Shown: positions 31,129-43,795 of the stretch, piece by piece
How the letters are laid out: each line of letters begins with the position of its first letter
How positions within the stretch are numbered: position 1 is the first letter of the stretch
DNA from: Paraphysomonas bandaiensis
Lineage: Eukaryota > Chrysophyceae
Assembly (NCBI GenBank): GCA_965644295.1
Contig: CBFFRP010000153.1
Location: 62,001-126,000 of the forward strand
DNA: 64,000 nucleotides
Reading direction: 5' to 3'
Made by a program: the position numbers and the translations under genes
The notes under the pieces: model-generated
Database searches by the model: none
Told to the model about the DNA's origin: nothing
The model's input: only the letters and a program-made list of their open reading frames with translations

Positions 31129-34041
31129 CTAAATCTCCCTCTGCGCATCAACACTTTTCCACTCCAATGTAAATGCAGATGTCAAAGAGATATTCAAACC
31201 AGAAAAAGTCAATGTTCCCAAAGAAAAATCATGAATAATATCTACTGAACTTGCTGGTCGGCCGTTCACATACAATTCATCCACTCCGCTAAGACATCCT
31301 GGAATCCACATCACTTTGACATCGCTAATTACCCGCGCTTCGGCCACTGGGTACGTTGAGTGCTGTATGACTGCCCGTAGGAAGCCATGATTCCGTGACA
31401 CATGCGCGGAGTATTGGGCCAAGAGGTAATCTGTGACGGGCTCCGGCTGCTCTCCATCATCCCAGTAGAGCTCTCCAGAGGCTACACCATAAGATGATAA
31501 CGCAACAAGTAAGGTGAATGGGGAGATGCGACTGGCTGTCGTCGTCAGAGCAGGCTCCTGCAAAGGAACCACATGCCCTCCATATATATGAACATTGACT
31601 CTTGTTAGTGGGGTAACAATATATTTCCATTCTCCGTCTTCTCTTATCTTGTAGGTCATAGAGCGGGATTCGGGATGGAAGTCGTACCAGAGACCCTGCG
31701 TGAAGTACGCATTCACTGCATTGTGGCCCTGATCAAGCACAGGAGAGACAAGTACGGCTGTTCCGAGCATGAATTGGTTGTCGATACCAAGTGTGACTGA
31801 ATTATTGGGGAAGTTCATCCACAGCGCCCTAACTACCAACGAACCTGGAGAGCACAATGGCAGAAGTTTACTCAAGAGTACATAGTGTGCCACTGACCTT
31901 GTGAGTTTGCTGCGTGAAAGAGCGAGTAGATGTAAGGAAGTAGTTCATACCGCATGCCCAGAGCACACTTCGCTGCTTCTGTTACTGACTCCCATAGATA
32001 TAGCTCTTGTGGTGCCGTTCCGCGAGCACTATGATCCCTCGAAAAAGGGTAAAAGGCTCCCACTTCTATCCATCGTGCGCAAAGTTCCTCATTGCTGTCA
32101 AGCATGAAACCACATATGTCGCTACCTACCATGGGTACACCGAACATACTAAAGTCTAATAAAGAAACAACGGAAGACTTTAGATCGAGCCACGTGGCCG
32201 CTAAGAGAAACATTTAGAACTTTATTCGCCAAATATATATATAATAGGGATAAAAATTACGCACCGTTATCTCCTGTCCACTTGGCAGAGTGACTTCCTG
32301 TCGAAACGAAAGAAGACCGAGATAGGATGAAAGGTCGTCGGGAAGTCAGTTCCAGCACAGCTGCACGCGATGCAATTTGCTCTGTAAGACCATAGAGATT
32401 GTGGACATCATATTCAGATACGTTTCCATAATGTGTGGCTGACATAGCTATAGTAGTGACAGATAAGGAATGCAGCACACCGGAGTGGATGGCATAAGGC
32501 GGAAAATCTAGTAGGTTAGTGGGGTCTTCCTCCTCACACTTTAAGCAGCAGAGACCTTGTATATCGGTGGGGCACCCTGATTTCCTGGTATTGGAGCACA
32601 CTTGGGCCCGACCATTAAGATTGCAGAAGTTAGACACTTCATTCATATCGATCCATAGGCCTGTATACTCCATCACCCGCCACAGGTGAGCAAAATTTAT
32701 ACTTACCATCAAATGGGGCCATGTCGAAAAAGCTGTGCAAATTATCTGTCCAGTACTTCTGCATTGTAACAATTAGTTGACATGCATTAGTCCGTGGACC
32801 GGAACTACCTGAGTATCTGGGTGCAAAAAATCAGGATAATATGTTGGTCCAGGCCATACTTGTCCCATATAAGGATCTCCTAATAAGTCTTTGACAAAGA
32901 GATCTAACTCTATCCCTACGTCCACAATGCAAAGAGCATGTTAGTTGATAAACCATTCCAGATATCCGCCACCACAACCTCTATCGTATGCCGGATAGCC
33001 CTTCTCAACCTTGATGCCAGGGTCCAATATCGGGACATATCGCATTCCTTTTTGATGAAGATGATCGACAAAGTTCGCCACACTATGTTTATTAAACGCC
33101 CTCTTTTCATAGGTGAAGTCTTTATAATCCTGCATGTAATCTATGTCCAACCACTGCGTGTCGAGGGGAATACCTGCATCGTGATACCTTCTCACCACCT
33201 CCTCCACTTGCGCAATACTTTCGTACCCCCATCTACAATTGTGAAACCCGAGCGACCAATAGGGCATCAGGGCGGGGCGACCGACCACGGCAGTATACTG
33301 TTGTGAAACTTTATTTGGGGTTGGCCCCGTAAATACGTAGAGGTCGATCAAACCTCCAATTACCGAAAAATTCAAGGTCTTCTCAGCGAGAGTGACATCC
33401 ATACCATTCGAGTTCATCAGTAGGGCTCCATGAGCATTGCCAGAAGCGAGCTGCCAGTACAATGGGTAGGAGCCGTATAAGTTCACATCCATGTTGGCTG
33501 CAGGTACATCCCTTGCCCACATGGTGAAAGTGCTCCCAGGAGACAATGCCTGATGCAACCGTGTGGATTCCCCGAGACCATAAGTAAGAACACCTTCATC
33601 GAACAGCGAAGAAAAATTAATAAACTGATCCTTGAAAATAAACTCGCTGGAAAAGTGAAACACACAATATTGATCCAACGTGCGAATAATTTTGAAAGAA
33701 AAAGGATAGACGTCGTACTCAAATTTGTATTCAAAACCACCATCTGTGGAAGGTGTAATATGGGGCCGATGTATTACGGATTGAGGAATTTCCCATCTCT
33801 CACTGAATTGGTCTGTAATTTTAACTCGCACATAACTCTCACTTTCAAAATATACCTGCAAGCTCAGATTCTTAATGTGTGCTCCATAGTCCTCTGACTC
33901 GTCTCCAATGAAATAAAGAGTCCCTGAGTAACCACTGGCATCCTTATCAATGCTGGAGAGAGCATACCCGGCGAATCCGTGAGATTTAGGTAGTGCGCAT
34001 GCCAGTATGATGGTAGCAAGGGCCGTCCAAGGTAACATCAT
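31129..34041 (-). CDS. GH31 alpha-glucosidase, secreted or lysosomal
   Basis: Releases glucose from alpha-glucans at acid or secretory sites (lysosomal GAA/sucrase-isomaltase family). Six exons join in phase: 34041-32973, 32915-32809, 32758-32707, 32660-32265, 32200-31898, 31844-31129 (880 aa; introns of 50-64 nt). A signal peptide is at the N-terminus (MMLPWTALATIILACALPKS). YGLGE and MPYWSLGFHNCRWGY are typical of the barrel start, and WLDIDYMQDYKDFTY is a substrate loop. WIDMNEVSNF carries the catalytic nucleophile Asp. WTGDNAATWLDL, formed across an intron, carries the acid/base Asp. The first donor is best placed at 32972 (YDRG-C-GIELDLFVKD after splicing); a donor at 32953 would break the frame. 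The TIM barrel is followed by the beta-sandwich C-terminus. Confidence 0.95.
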
Positions 34042-34604
34042 AGCGCGTTAACTGCTATTCACTCAGTTGGTTCGGAATTGATTTATAATTATGTGTGGTA
34101 TTTGTGGGGTTGCAACTACGAATTGATGTTGTGATCGTTGCACGACACGGCCATATCCACTTTACCTATATATTTATATACATCTGCATACATGTCACAG
34201 ACATGAGGGTATATCTGCTACAGTATCATATTCGGATATCCCTCGTGATGATGATCTGTATCTTCTATTCTTGATGATGTATACTTCAGGAACACCTAAA
34301 ATCGCTGGTTTTCATTTCGAAACCCGCTTTCTTTACAGGAAACGGGGCTTTACGTAGTTTTTACTTTGCTTCGCTTCAAAAGTTTTTCTAAAAAAACGGA
34401 AGTTGCACTGTTTTCGTCTGACACTGCACTGTGAAGGTATTGTACAGCGCTTTGATGGCCAGTGGCACAAGGACAAGGACTGTGGTTAGTTGACGCAATT
34501 CGCTCCATGTTTATTAAGTTTGATGATTTGATAGTTGATATCACCTATTGAGAGATAGGCATAAGACTCACACCCCTGCTAAGTTGATTAATGTTCCGTT
34601 TCAA
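34042..34604. promoter_or_regulatory. Divergent promoter spacer, GH31 / GT8
   Basis: 563 bp between opposite start codons. It contains no gene; individual promoter elements cannot be assigned. Confidence 0.35.
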
Positions 34605-36022
34605 ATGACTATTTTATCCTGTTATTTAGTAGTAACATCACTTGCGTTCCTTTGTTGTACGTATTGCACAGATGTGGCTCCCAATGCTCGAGATCACGCT
34701 GTTGTCACTTTAATCATGGGTCAAAATTCCGGGTATACAGCTGGTGCACTTGCTTTGGGTCAGTCCCTTTTGGATGTTGGGTCTAAATTGAGTAGAATTG
34801 CCATGGTAACACCAGAAGTGGAGGACTTTAATCGAAACTCATTATCGCGATTGTGGAAAGTTGTTGAAGTGGAGCCAATATATTGTAATCACAAGCTTGA
34901 TCCGTCAATATCTGCGACAGAGTTCGATTTGCAAGGCGAACAGTACGTTGCCGGTAAGGCTATTGATTCAACCGTGTAATCTTAAGTATACGTTGTCTCA
35001 GGAATTACGCGCTGGAAAAGTACTTGTACGAAGTTCGCTGCCTGGCGGTTGACCCAATTCAAGCGAGTTGTGTTTATGGATAGTGACACTATAGTACTAC
35101 ATCCCATTGACGATGTCCTTTTCTCTTTTTCGAATGCATCGCTGGCCGCTGCTCCAGAGACCTTTCCTCCTGATACCTTCAACTCAGGTTTTCTAGTTCT
35201 CAATCCGAGTGAGGAAACCTTCATGAGGCTGTTAGAGCTCAATCAAGTAGTAGGGTCTGCAGAGGGGGGTGATCAGGGGGTGCTAAACAACGGTTTGTGT
35301 CCCCATTGGTACACCGCAGATGCAGGTATTGACAATGTATTTCTTCTGCAATATTTTGCTGAGTTATTTTCTCAGGCGATTTAGAATGTGGAAAGCTACC
35401 TTGGATTTTCAATGTAGAGGCAGCGAACTTTGTTCAGTATCAAACCTTGAGGCGCATGTCGGGGTTGCGTCTTCCAGCAGTTGCACATTTTGTATCAGAT
35501 GGTAAGCCGTGGAAGGTTGTTGCAATGGAGTATCTCAACATCAGCATCCCGGACCATACACAGGCGGAACTGAAAAAGCAAGAGTTTGTACATGTGTTCT
35601 GGCGATTGGAGTTTTTTAAAGCCACTGGGGATACCCCACCCGCTACTTCTTCTTTCGGTCCGGAAGTGGATAAACTTTTCGTTAGAGGGGGTTGGCGGGG
35701 AGGTGCCACAGGTACCATGGGACTTATTGAGAAGTTTGGTTTGTTGCTGCAGAATGATAGGGTTCAAACATCGGTACTGACGAGTGCAGAAAAAAATAAC
35801 CTCATTGTAGAGGACGAGGAATATGCCCCCCAGGTCTTGACAGGGAAGAGGAAACGTCGTATGTCAGAGTACGTCAACCAGAGAAGTGGAAGTAGCCGAT
35901 TTTCTGGAGAAGAAATGAAGAAACATAGAAGGACGCAACCCAAGTGGAATAAACGACACAGCACATCCGCACGACCTATAACTAGGAGACGACGACTAAG
36001 TGCAAGACTTGAGGAATTGTAG
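34605..36022 (+). CDS. GT8 family (glycogenin-like) glycosyltransferase, paralog 2
   Basis: Three exons, 34605-34953, 35002-35325 and 35376-36022, in phase (439 aa). Signal peptide MTILSCYLVVTSLAFLCCTY. The same blocks as the GT8 gene at 12969 appear in order: HAVVTLIMGQNSGYTAGALA, RIAMVTPEV, FMDSDTIVLHPIDDVL (DxD), FPPDTFNSGFLVLNPS, GSAEGGDQGVLNN, LPWIFNVEA and VSDGKPWK. The intron after DAG interrupts the gene where paralog 1 has none, so intron positions differ. Unlike paralog 1 it has a long basic C-terminus (GKRKRRMSEY, then KKHRRTQPKWNKRHS and RRRRLSARLEEL), with no second membrane segment. Upstream ATG at 34591 is out of frame. Function: UDP-sugar transferase of the secretory pathway; acceptor unknown. 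Confidence 0.9.
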
Positions 36023-36880
36023 AGGCTTCAGTGCAGTCAGTTTCTTTCGTATCAGCAAGACAACTGAAAGGCAATAGCAGCACATGTAGTTCTTGTCGTA
36101 TGAGTTGACCAAAAAGCGCTTAGAATTATGAGAGGAGTAAAGCTGGGACCATGTCCTCCTCCAAGAGATTTCCCGCATAATACATGTTGTTGTAGTCTCG
36201 CGCGTGGTCTTCATTTGATCTGTACACCATCGTATGCTTATTATGTTATAGTGTTATAGTATCTCTAGTCGTGACAGGTGTTTAAATGAGTTGAAAATAA
36301 ATTTATCTTTCGTTGCTATCGTTACATGTGGCTGAAGTAGATATATAACATTATGGTAAAAGTCATTATGTTTAAAGGTGCAATACGCTGAAGCGAATAT
36401 GTGCTTGAGACATGTGTAGTGGCATTATTCACAGACCTTCGTTATGTGCACTTAAAACAGTATTGATATTTGGTATATTTGTGATAAATTATAGCAAACC
36501 TATTACGAAGTTAATCAGGGGGACGCCCTTTGGGTTAGGGGTCAGCGATGTGTAAGGAAGTGTCGGAGTTATGTAGATGGGAGGATATAGGATATAGTGT
36601 TCCGAGGGAAGTGAGATGGTGCGAGGTAGAGGGGTAGAAGCTTTAGAGTCTCGGGGTTATACAAAGCACCTCACATAAGATTTAATTTATACTGATTTAA
36701 ATAATTTCACAAGTGTTGTTTGGACTGCATAAATATATTAGAAAGTCTGATGATTAATTGCTGGCTCTATACTAGTCTATAGTAGAATACTATTCATACC
36801 ACAGTTTTTGTGCACGAGATGATAGAAATGATATTAAGCTACATCTACAAAAATTCGTTCTATCTGTGCTGCGGTTGGTA
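36023..36880. other. Non-coding spacer
   Basis: 3' flank of the GT8 gene. Near 36511 a short GGTTAATC-like/GGGGGACGCC block resembles the edge sequence at 42497 inside TIR copy D, perhaps a fragment of the same family. Otherwise nothing seen. Confidence 0.35.
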
Positions 36881-36899
36881 GCGAGTTAGTTCACCCTAC

Positions 36900-37610
36900 A
36901 CCTGCCAGCGCCCCGGAACGACTTGTGCATCGTGGGGTGCACCATGGTGCAACCGTTCCGGCTAATGCGTTTAGTCAGGGAGCCTACCTTTGAATAACAC
37001 CACTGTTGTGATGGAGATCGAAAATATGCGCGGCGGAGTCGTGATGCGAGGTGAAATGTTGTGGTATGTGAGGGAGGAGATAAGTTTGGGAATTTTAGGA
37101 GCGTTTGTTGCTGGTGGTTCTTCGTGGTAGGTGTTGCCTTGCGCGAAGATATCTGAGGGTTGAGGATATACTTGGAGGAGGGTGAGTATTGACGGGTTGA
37201 TGGCGGTGGACGTGGGGTCGTGGCGGCTTAGTTCGGTGGAGTCCGTTGTCATCTGCATGCTGGGAAACTAACGTGAGCCGAATATTATACATAGTCAGCA
37301 GTCAGCAGATAAATTGTTCTGCCCACACATGGACAAATGCTTGTGTGGTACAAGGGACATCAATTAGTGTCACTTGTGTAGGGACGTCTTTGGGCCTTGA
37401 CGAATAAACAGGCATCCGGGAATGGGCCCACCTCAAGGGCATCTGGGGTATTGGGCTGCCTACTAGAGCCAAGCATTCGGGCCAGTTCACATTAAGGACA
37501 GAGAGCAAAAAGTGGTCGCACCTTGGTGCTTGCGGCGACGCACAAGCAGCTTTGGTAGCGTCAATTACCACCACACTACACTACTATCTTTAATGATGCG
37601 TGAATGTCCT
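36900..37610. mobile_element. TIR-family element, copy C
   Basis: The right end (about 37500-37560) reads GTGGTCGCACCTTGGTGCTT, then GCGGCGACGCACAAGCAGC. This is the family's double-hairpin motif in the orientation of the right arms of copies D and E. The left end (36915-36965) has a variant, ACTTGTGCATCG...GTGCACCATGGTGCAAC. The interior 37290-37480 is an inverted relative of 42180-42390 (TGCTTGTGTGGTACAAGGGA, GACGTCTTTGGGCC, CATCCGGGAATGGGCCCACC). A 95-aa minus frame (36971-37258, Thr/Pro/His-rich) has no recognised domain. No transposase. Confidence 0.65.
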
Positions 37611-37936
37611 GTGTCGGAATCAATAATTATTCACGAATGATGTGTTGAATATCAAGTACATAATAATCACAACCACCTCTCAATGAAGTTTTGTTAATTT
37701 TAGCTAACAACGATACAAATAAAACTGCATACACGACACAGCAGTGAAGTGCAGTGGCATAGAAAAGCAACTCCTTCAGGTGACCACTAATAAGCGTTTA
37801 CTACACCACCTCATCGTCCTTCGTTCAGACAATGATTTAATGATTCAACAGCGACCAATAAACAAGAACGAGAAAATTAGAAAAAACTACCATACATACA
37901 GCTGGCAATCATATCAGCTTTTCAAAAACACAATTC

Positions 37937-39353
37937 TCAGTGTTTAAAATGTGTAGCAAGTCTATCAATTGCAGTTTCCAGGGTACCATCGTCGCGAGGG
38001 TAGGCAAGTCGTACGTAGGTGTTTGCCAAATGTCTCTCATCTGGAGTATAGAACGGTGACATTGGAATCGGTCCAACTCCAACCTCTTTCGTCAACCACT
38101 TGCAAAATCTTACGTCAGGTCTCTCAGCTAGAGGGGTCGCAGCTGTGAGGGAGTTGAATTTAGCTGTGTCGATGCCAGCACGTTCATAAAATTGTCCAAA
38201 GTCGGCCACTACGAAATATCCACCCTCGGGTTTGAAGTGTGGGATCCCTACGACAAAAATAAATAAAGACCACAATGTGTCAATCCTTATATGATGTGAA
38301 TTCACCTATTTCTTCCAGCGATCCACAGAGCTTGTCTCTCTTTGTTTGTAGAAATGTGGGAAGCCAATCAAAATAGCCCACTTCTTCTCCGTGAGTGATA
38401 GCGAGCGCTGCTGTCTTTTGTAGCGGAGTGGTGGTAGAAAAGTTAATAATACTATGAAGGGTCTTTACAATATGGGTGAGCTCCGGGGGGGCTATGGAAT
38501 ACCCCACTCTCCAGCCAGTACAGCTAAAGGTTTTCCCTACGGAGTACATAGATATCGTGCGCTCCCACATGCCAGGTTGGGAAGCAATGTGTACGTGGGG
38601 CTTGCCATCGTAAGTCATGTGTTCATATACCTCATCAGAAAGAACCAATAGATCAGGAAACTGTTGCACCACTGCAGCAATGGCGGCAAGTTCCTCTGCA
38701 GTAAATACTTTGCCGAAAGGACTGTGCGGGGTATTGAGAAGCAAAATCTTGGTCTTGTTGGTGAGCGTACGGCGTAAAACATCCAAATCTAAAATAAACT
38801 CGCCTGCCGATGGATACCTAGAAGAGGCACTTTGAGATAACTTTAACGGTACCGATTTTATGTTTATTCCTAGTGTAGCCGCACTTTTAAAGTATGAATC
38901 GAACGCAGGTGTTAGAACCACGACTTCGTCGCCAGGATTACAGAACGCTGCCATTGTTGTGAACAATCCTTCCTGGGCTCCAACAAATGTACATATATTT
39001 TCAGGATTTAAATCACGATGTAGCCTAGATGAATATCTCTCAGCGAGTACTGTCGCAAGGGAGTGCTCTTCACCAGGTTTACAATACTGATTGTTGAGAT
39101 TAGCTGGACGGTCGCCAGCATACACATCACCCTTGCACACTTCACCCAACAATTTCGATAAAAATGATGGTGATCCAAAAGATGGAAAGCCTTGGCCTAA
39201 ATTCATTGCCTCATGCTGGCTGGCGAGGGCTGTGAACTCAGCGAATATGTTGCCTTCCTGAAGCATCTTTTCTAGCTTTTGCGCTGGGCGTATCCGTGAT
39301 GAGAAATATCTTCGCATTATGCTGACGCTAATCCTACTCGGAAGCGGCTTCAT
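37937..39353 (-). CDS. PLP-dependent class I/II aminotransferase (kynurenine aminotransferase-like)
   Basis: Two exons, 39353-38306 and 38247-37937, with a 58-nt intron (452 aa from the ATG at 39353; the frame opens to an ATG at 39467). The chosen start gives MKPLPSRISVSIMRRYFSSR, an Arg/Ser-rich mitochondrial-type leader; MRRYFSS at 39317 is an alternative. The fold-type I features are NLGQGFPSF, NNQYCKPGEEHSL, VGAQEGLFTTMAAFCNPGDE, NTPHSPFGKVF, LSDEVYEHMTYDG and SVGKTFSCTGWRVGY with the PLP lysine. NQY...G and the NTPHNPTGKVF-like loop point to the KAT/CCBL group (kynurenine-oxoglutarate transaminase / cysteine-S-conjugate lyase). After splicing the C-terminus reads GIPHFKPEGGYFVVADF, as expected. 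Confidence 0.92.
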
Positions 39354-39359
39354 CGTATG

Positions 39360-40130
39360 CTTGGCGAGATCTCTGTGTGCATGTATTGATTCTGCTGTGC
39401 GTCTGGTGCACCACATCTGCACGCTGGTGTACATTATACACAGCTGTATATTCCTACTGCATACCACATACAGCAGGTCTGACAGTGGTGATGAAAAACG
39501 GTGTGTTGTTATATTCTACCAATGAAACATACGGATCAGAAGCTGATTGGTTCACATGGGCAGCGTATCTCTTCATATGTTAGAGTTCATGAAGTGAGAT
39601 GATATCCACATCGTCTCTCAGAAGCCGATAATCTACTTGACTGTCTCCCTCCAATGAAGTGATGCGTGTTCATATATGTATATGATGGTGACTGTTAATA
39701 GAGCTACAGACCCCCTCACATACATACGACACCAACATTGACTTGTGCCGGTTAACTTGTGCCGGTTGCTCAATAGCTATGGCGACCAGCTTATTTATTA
39801 TATTCTAACACTTGCTCCAATTAACTCTGTCACTTGCACTTAAATCGAACCCTTTACTTCTTTAGTTGGGTATAATATTCACTGAGCTTCTCTCCCTCAT
39901 AGATACAAAGTAGCATTCTCTCTTGATGTTGATTGTTCTTCATGTGGAGGAACTTGCTGTGTATTTTGTACTGTATCTTGATTTCCTTTAGAAGTGTATA
40001 CATATCTATTGATCATTCTGCTGCTGCCCAATATTAATGGCATCCTCCTCAGTTACATAATATGTGCCACAGTTACAAATTTGCTATCAAATTCGATCAC
40101 AGCAATAAATAGGACGAGCGAAACGTATAA
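39360..40130. other. Non-coding spacer
   Basis: Upstream of the aminotransferase. Nothing supported. Confidence 0.35.
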
Positions 40131-40249
40131 AGCCCAAAGTCATGACCCTGTTTAGCAGCTTTCTCGCATGGAATATGTACTCTTTTATTGTTATTGCAAC
40201 CTTGCCTTCTCGTGAATCCCTCTAGAGTTTATTTAAACATACTCTTTAT

Positions 40250-40605
40250 TTCCGGTGAAGGGATCATTCTCTCCGTGTACTATTCTTAAGATCACTTCGA
40301 TGCCTATTAACGTGTGCCAACGAGTATTTCTGGGGAGGGTCGTAATACAGACCACTTCGGCTGTCGACTTTAAGCACATGAGCCATGTACTGTTCTACAA
40401 CGCATCAGGTGTCGGTAGTATTGGTGATAACTTATCATCGTTGCCACTTTCTACGCAGATGGGGTAATGCTCATCAAGCCAATGGAGAAGAAACCTTGAT
40501 CCTATCTGCATATTGCCTGTGGGTACTCTCAGTCAATCGCATCTGCTTGGTTTGTAGTGCAATCTCATCTCTGAATTCGCTCAGTTCGCTAATATCCATG
40601 GTGAT
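40250..40605 (-). pseudogene. Possible tyrosine-recombinase (Crypton/DIRS-like) N-terminal remnant
   Basis: Minus-strand reading from about 40601 begins MDISELSEFRDEIALQTKQM, then RLTESTHRQYADRI. After a frame change it continues HWLDEHYPICVESGN and KLSPILPTPDAL. This pattern (ST-RQYA-RI, FL-WL--YP, then a Pro-rich hinge) resembles the core-binding SAM-like domain of tyrosine recombinases. Stops and at least one shift interrupt it, and no catalytic R...HxxR...Y region was found downstream. The assignment is weak. Confidence 0.3.
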
Positions 40606-40619
40606 TGTTGTTTTGCTGT

Positions 40620-41800
40620 TGCAGTAGGTAAATGCAATTTATTTTGCTCTTGCAGTTGATGGATATTGGTATTATAGATTTGAATGGCGATAGCGCAAAC
40701 GGTAAAAAATGCCGAAATTAGTCTGTTCGTAAAATCGTAATATTCTAGATATCATAGTAAACGGAAGAAGATAATACGCCTTGACGAATATTATTTTCCG
40801 GCCAGTGCGTTTTACGGCCAAAATATTAGTAATAGCGGGGTAGTTTAAGATATTTTTTGCCGAAAAGCTCTCAGTATTCGAGGGGTCAATCCTATTAATT
40901 TCTGATGATATTATGCGTGCTGATCCTATTAGATCGTCAACTTTACTTAGAGGTATATGGCAGATTACTTGTGTACAATTTACAAGCAAACGGAAGCGAT
41001 GGATACCTAAGACCCCATTACCATGTTAGAAGCTATACTTGAAGAAGTGGGACTGTACCTCAGAGATGGGTGTGTGTGGTGGAGCTGGGGTCCGTGATGA
41101 GAGATGGCTTGGGGAGAGTGGGCCATCACAGTTAATAGTTTTTGTCGCTGCTCTGTTTTACTCCTTGTTGGGTAACCGCAGATGTGGTGTCCGTTGGGTG
41201 AAGGGGTTTTTTATAGTGGGTGAGGGAGACGTTGCCCGACTCTGTTCTTGAATCCGTCTGCGGTGTTGAGTTCTGCGATATGATGTGATATATATTGTGC
41301 AATTGAAGTAAGTTAATTGTATGCAATAGGTGAAGTCAACTGATAGGTGTAACGGGTGATTATAGTTACAAAGGAATTAAATTCAGTTACAGATGTGTGA
41401 CTATACAAGATATAGAACTGACTGATGAACATATGATAAACAGATGTTGCTGAGAACAGATGTTTCATCAGATGTTACACAAATATGTAGTGAAGTGTTC
41501 AAAATAATAATTATAATTTCTTACTTGAAATTGCATTGTGTTCAACATAAGTCGAGGTAATACCAAAACCTGGTAAAGCGATTTCACCAGGTTTCATATC
41601 TAAGTATTGAGTTATTATTTTACTGTAATTTGTATCTGAGAGGTTAAAGATAAAGAAAAAGTTGCAATTATAGTTGTTATTAGCAATATTTATTATGATA
41701 ACAAGGTTAAGGTTTACGTTAACTTCAGTGAAATGTCCAATTCTAACATGCGGTTCTTAAACAAGTGAGGGTTACCTTTAAGGGAGGGAGAACCTATACA
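40620..41800. other. Non-coding spacer
   Basis: Only short frames, including a 105-aa minus frame at 40672-40989 with poor composition. Nothing supported. Confidence 0.3.
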
Positions 41801-41802
41801 AG

Positions 41803-41970
41803 AATGTCTGATTATTACATACGGTCGTGTACAGAAACTAGTTTGATATCTATAGACTAACTAATAACTGGACTTGCTATATACTATATACCACTAGTGG
41901 CGGGCAACCGTCTCGGGACTGCTTGTGCATCGCTGCGAGCAAAATGGTGCAACCGTCCCTACTGTATATT
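41803..41970 (+). mobile_element. TIR-family end fragment (copy D1)
   Basis: Begins GAATGTCTGATTATTA, as in the arms of copy A, and contains the hairpin variant GGGACTGCTTGTGCATCG with GGTGCAACCGTCCC nearby. Similar to the left end of copy C. It probably represents a separate or nested insertion next to copy D2. Confidence 0.5.
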
Positions 41971-42069
41971 GAAAGTCTTATTATTAGCAATATGCTTTAA
42001 AAACCTGCACCAACTTAGTAGCTAGATGAATGCTAGACAAACTAGTTAGACCTTTACCCATAACTAATC

Positions 42070-43485
42070 AGCACAAATTCTATTATTCTACTATTTAACG
42101 CTACGGAAGCTGTTTGTGCGTCGCCGCAAGCACCAAGGTGCGACCACTCCCGCTCTGAGTTCTTAAGGTGAACATACCGGATGCTTGACTTCAGCAGGCA
42201 GCCCAATACCCCGGTTACCCTTCAGGTGGGCCTGTCCCAGTTGCCCTTGAGGTGGGCTCATTCCCGGATGCCTGTTTATTCGTCAGGGCCCAAAGACGTC
42301 TACACAAGTGACACTTATATTTTGGTGTCCCTTGTATCACACAAGCATTCGGCTATGAGTGGGCAAAAGAATATCTGCTGACTATGTTTGCGGCTCGCGT
42401 TAGTTTCCCAGAGAGAATCTCTCCGGTACTTATCCGCCAGAACACACGAAAAGGTGCGAATCCGACTTTGTTGAGGGTAACCGTCCCTTGTAGTGAGGTT
42501 AATCGGGGGGTCTACCTTTTTGGGCAACGTGTCTGACATGCTTCTCACCTGCACTCACCCTGACATCATTCACATACGTAAAGATGTCTACCAAGCACAC
42601 CACAGTAAGCTTGACAAACTTCGCACACGCACGCTCCCCCATCCCTGGTTACACACCGCCATATAACAAAACTAGCTAAAGCCGCATGGAATCCAAACAC
42701 CCCTCAGGTTTAACGCTACTGGGCCGGCCACATTACTGCCACACAATTGGCCGACGCATTCGGACGCCAGATATCCAACGCACTTCTCGAACATCCGTTC
42801 CACGCCCTCGAAAAATCCATCACCTCTATCCTGCTCCCCCTATATAATGGGGGGCTCCGCATGCTTCGAAATAGGGGACTCAGACACCACAAAGCAGACA
42901 CAACATCAGTAACACCGGTCACGACACTGACACTCACAGAACGCCAGTCTCAGGTTAATCACACGACACCAAAAATTCTCCAGATACTCAAGGCGACATC
43001 CACCCCTCGAATTCTATCCTCTACAAGAGTCCGAACCCGACAGAGGCAAGCAAAACCACTCCGGAAACAACTCCTCCATTTTGGCCGAAACCCCACCTCG
43101 ACAACCAGCACCATCTCCACCATAGACTTACACTCTCCTCTACATTTCGCCCCATCCACTCCTCACATAACCCATGGTGTGCACAGTCTGTGCATGCGGA
43201 AGCCGTTGTGTGATCATGCCGGGTTTTCCCTTTGGCTCGGTTTCTTCCCATTGCGTAGGATTTGTCCCATACGTATGCCGTCTCGCTCATTTTGTCGAAA
43301 TATTATGTTAAGGACAGAGAGCGAAAAGTGGTCGCACCTTGTTGGTCCTTGCGGTGACGCACAAGCAGCTTTCGTAAAGTAAAAGACTAGGTATCAGAGT
43401 TAAGCACATGTGAGTTAAATTGTTTTGCTACACTAGTTCTGACTCTTACACGCCTACTGCTAACTGCTAATAATCAGACATTCAT
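42070..43485 (+). mobile_element. TIR-family element carrying decayed reverse-transcriptase sequence (copy D2)
   Basis: Inverted arms: TACTATTTAACGCTACGGAA with TTTGTGCGTCGCCGCAAGCA at 42092-42145, and the reverse complement at about 43320-43380. The right arm extends through GTTAAATTGTTTTGCTACAC to GACATTCA near 43485, matching copy A. The plus-strand interior (42520-43310) retains pieces typical of the C-terminus of non-LTR-type RT proteins: SDMLLTCTHPDIIHIRKDVY, a GGLRML box (YNGGLRMLRNRG) and a C-x-C-G...-type region (CTVCACGSRC). Frames are broken. The 211-aa frame 42747-43382 is only partly in register, so I do not call it a gene. Confidence 0.6.
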
Positions 43486-43795
43486 TAAGGGTTTGACATA
43501 TTGCACACTATTAACTCACTTCAGTTGCACAACACGATTAGTCATACAGTAGAGCTAATAAACAGCGGAATAGAAGATGAAATGCGGAATTTTTTACTGT
43601 TTTTCGTCGTCGCTCTTGTCAGTGTAATGAACATTTGCGACAGCAGACGCATATAATTTTCAGTCATTTTAATGAACGCGTATGTTATCTATATTATATA
43701 GTTTTCAGATAAAAGTAATTTAAATTCTACGTGACGTCAATGCTCAGTTATAAATCAATTACTAATGTTATTTACAAAGGACCTGTTCTTTCATT

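Noticed and set aside
42747-43382. 211-aa frame as a new gene
   Set aside because: It lies inside TIR element D2; only part matches RT-type boxes and other parts fit better in other frames, so it is treated as decayed element sequence.
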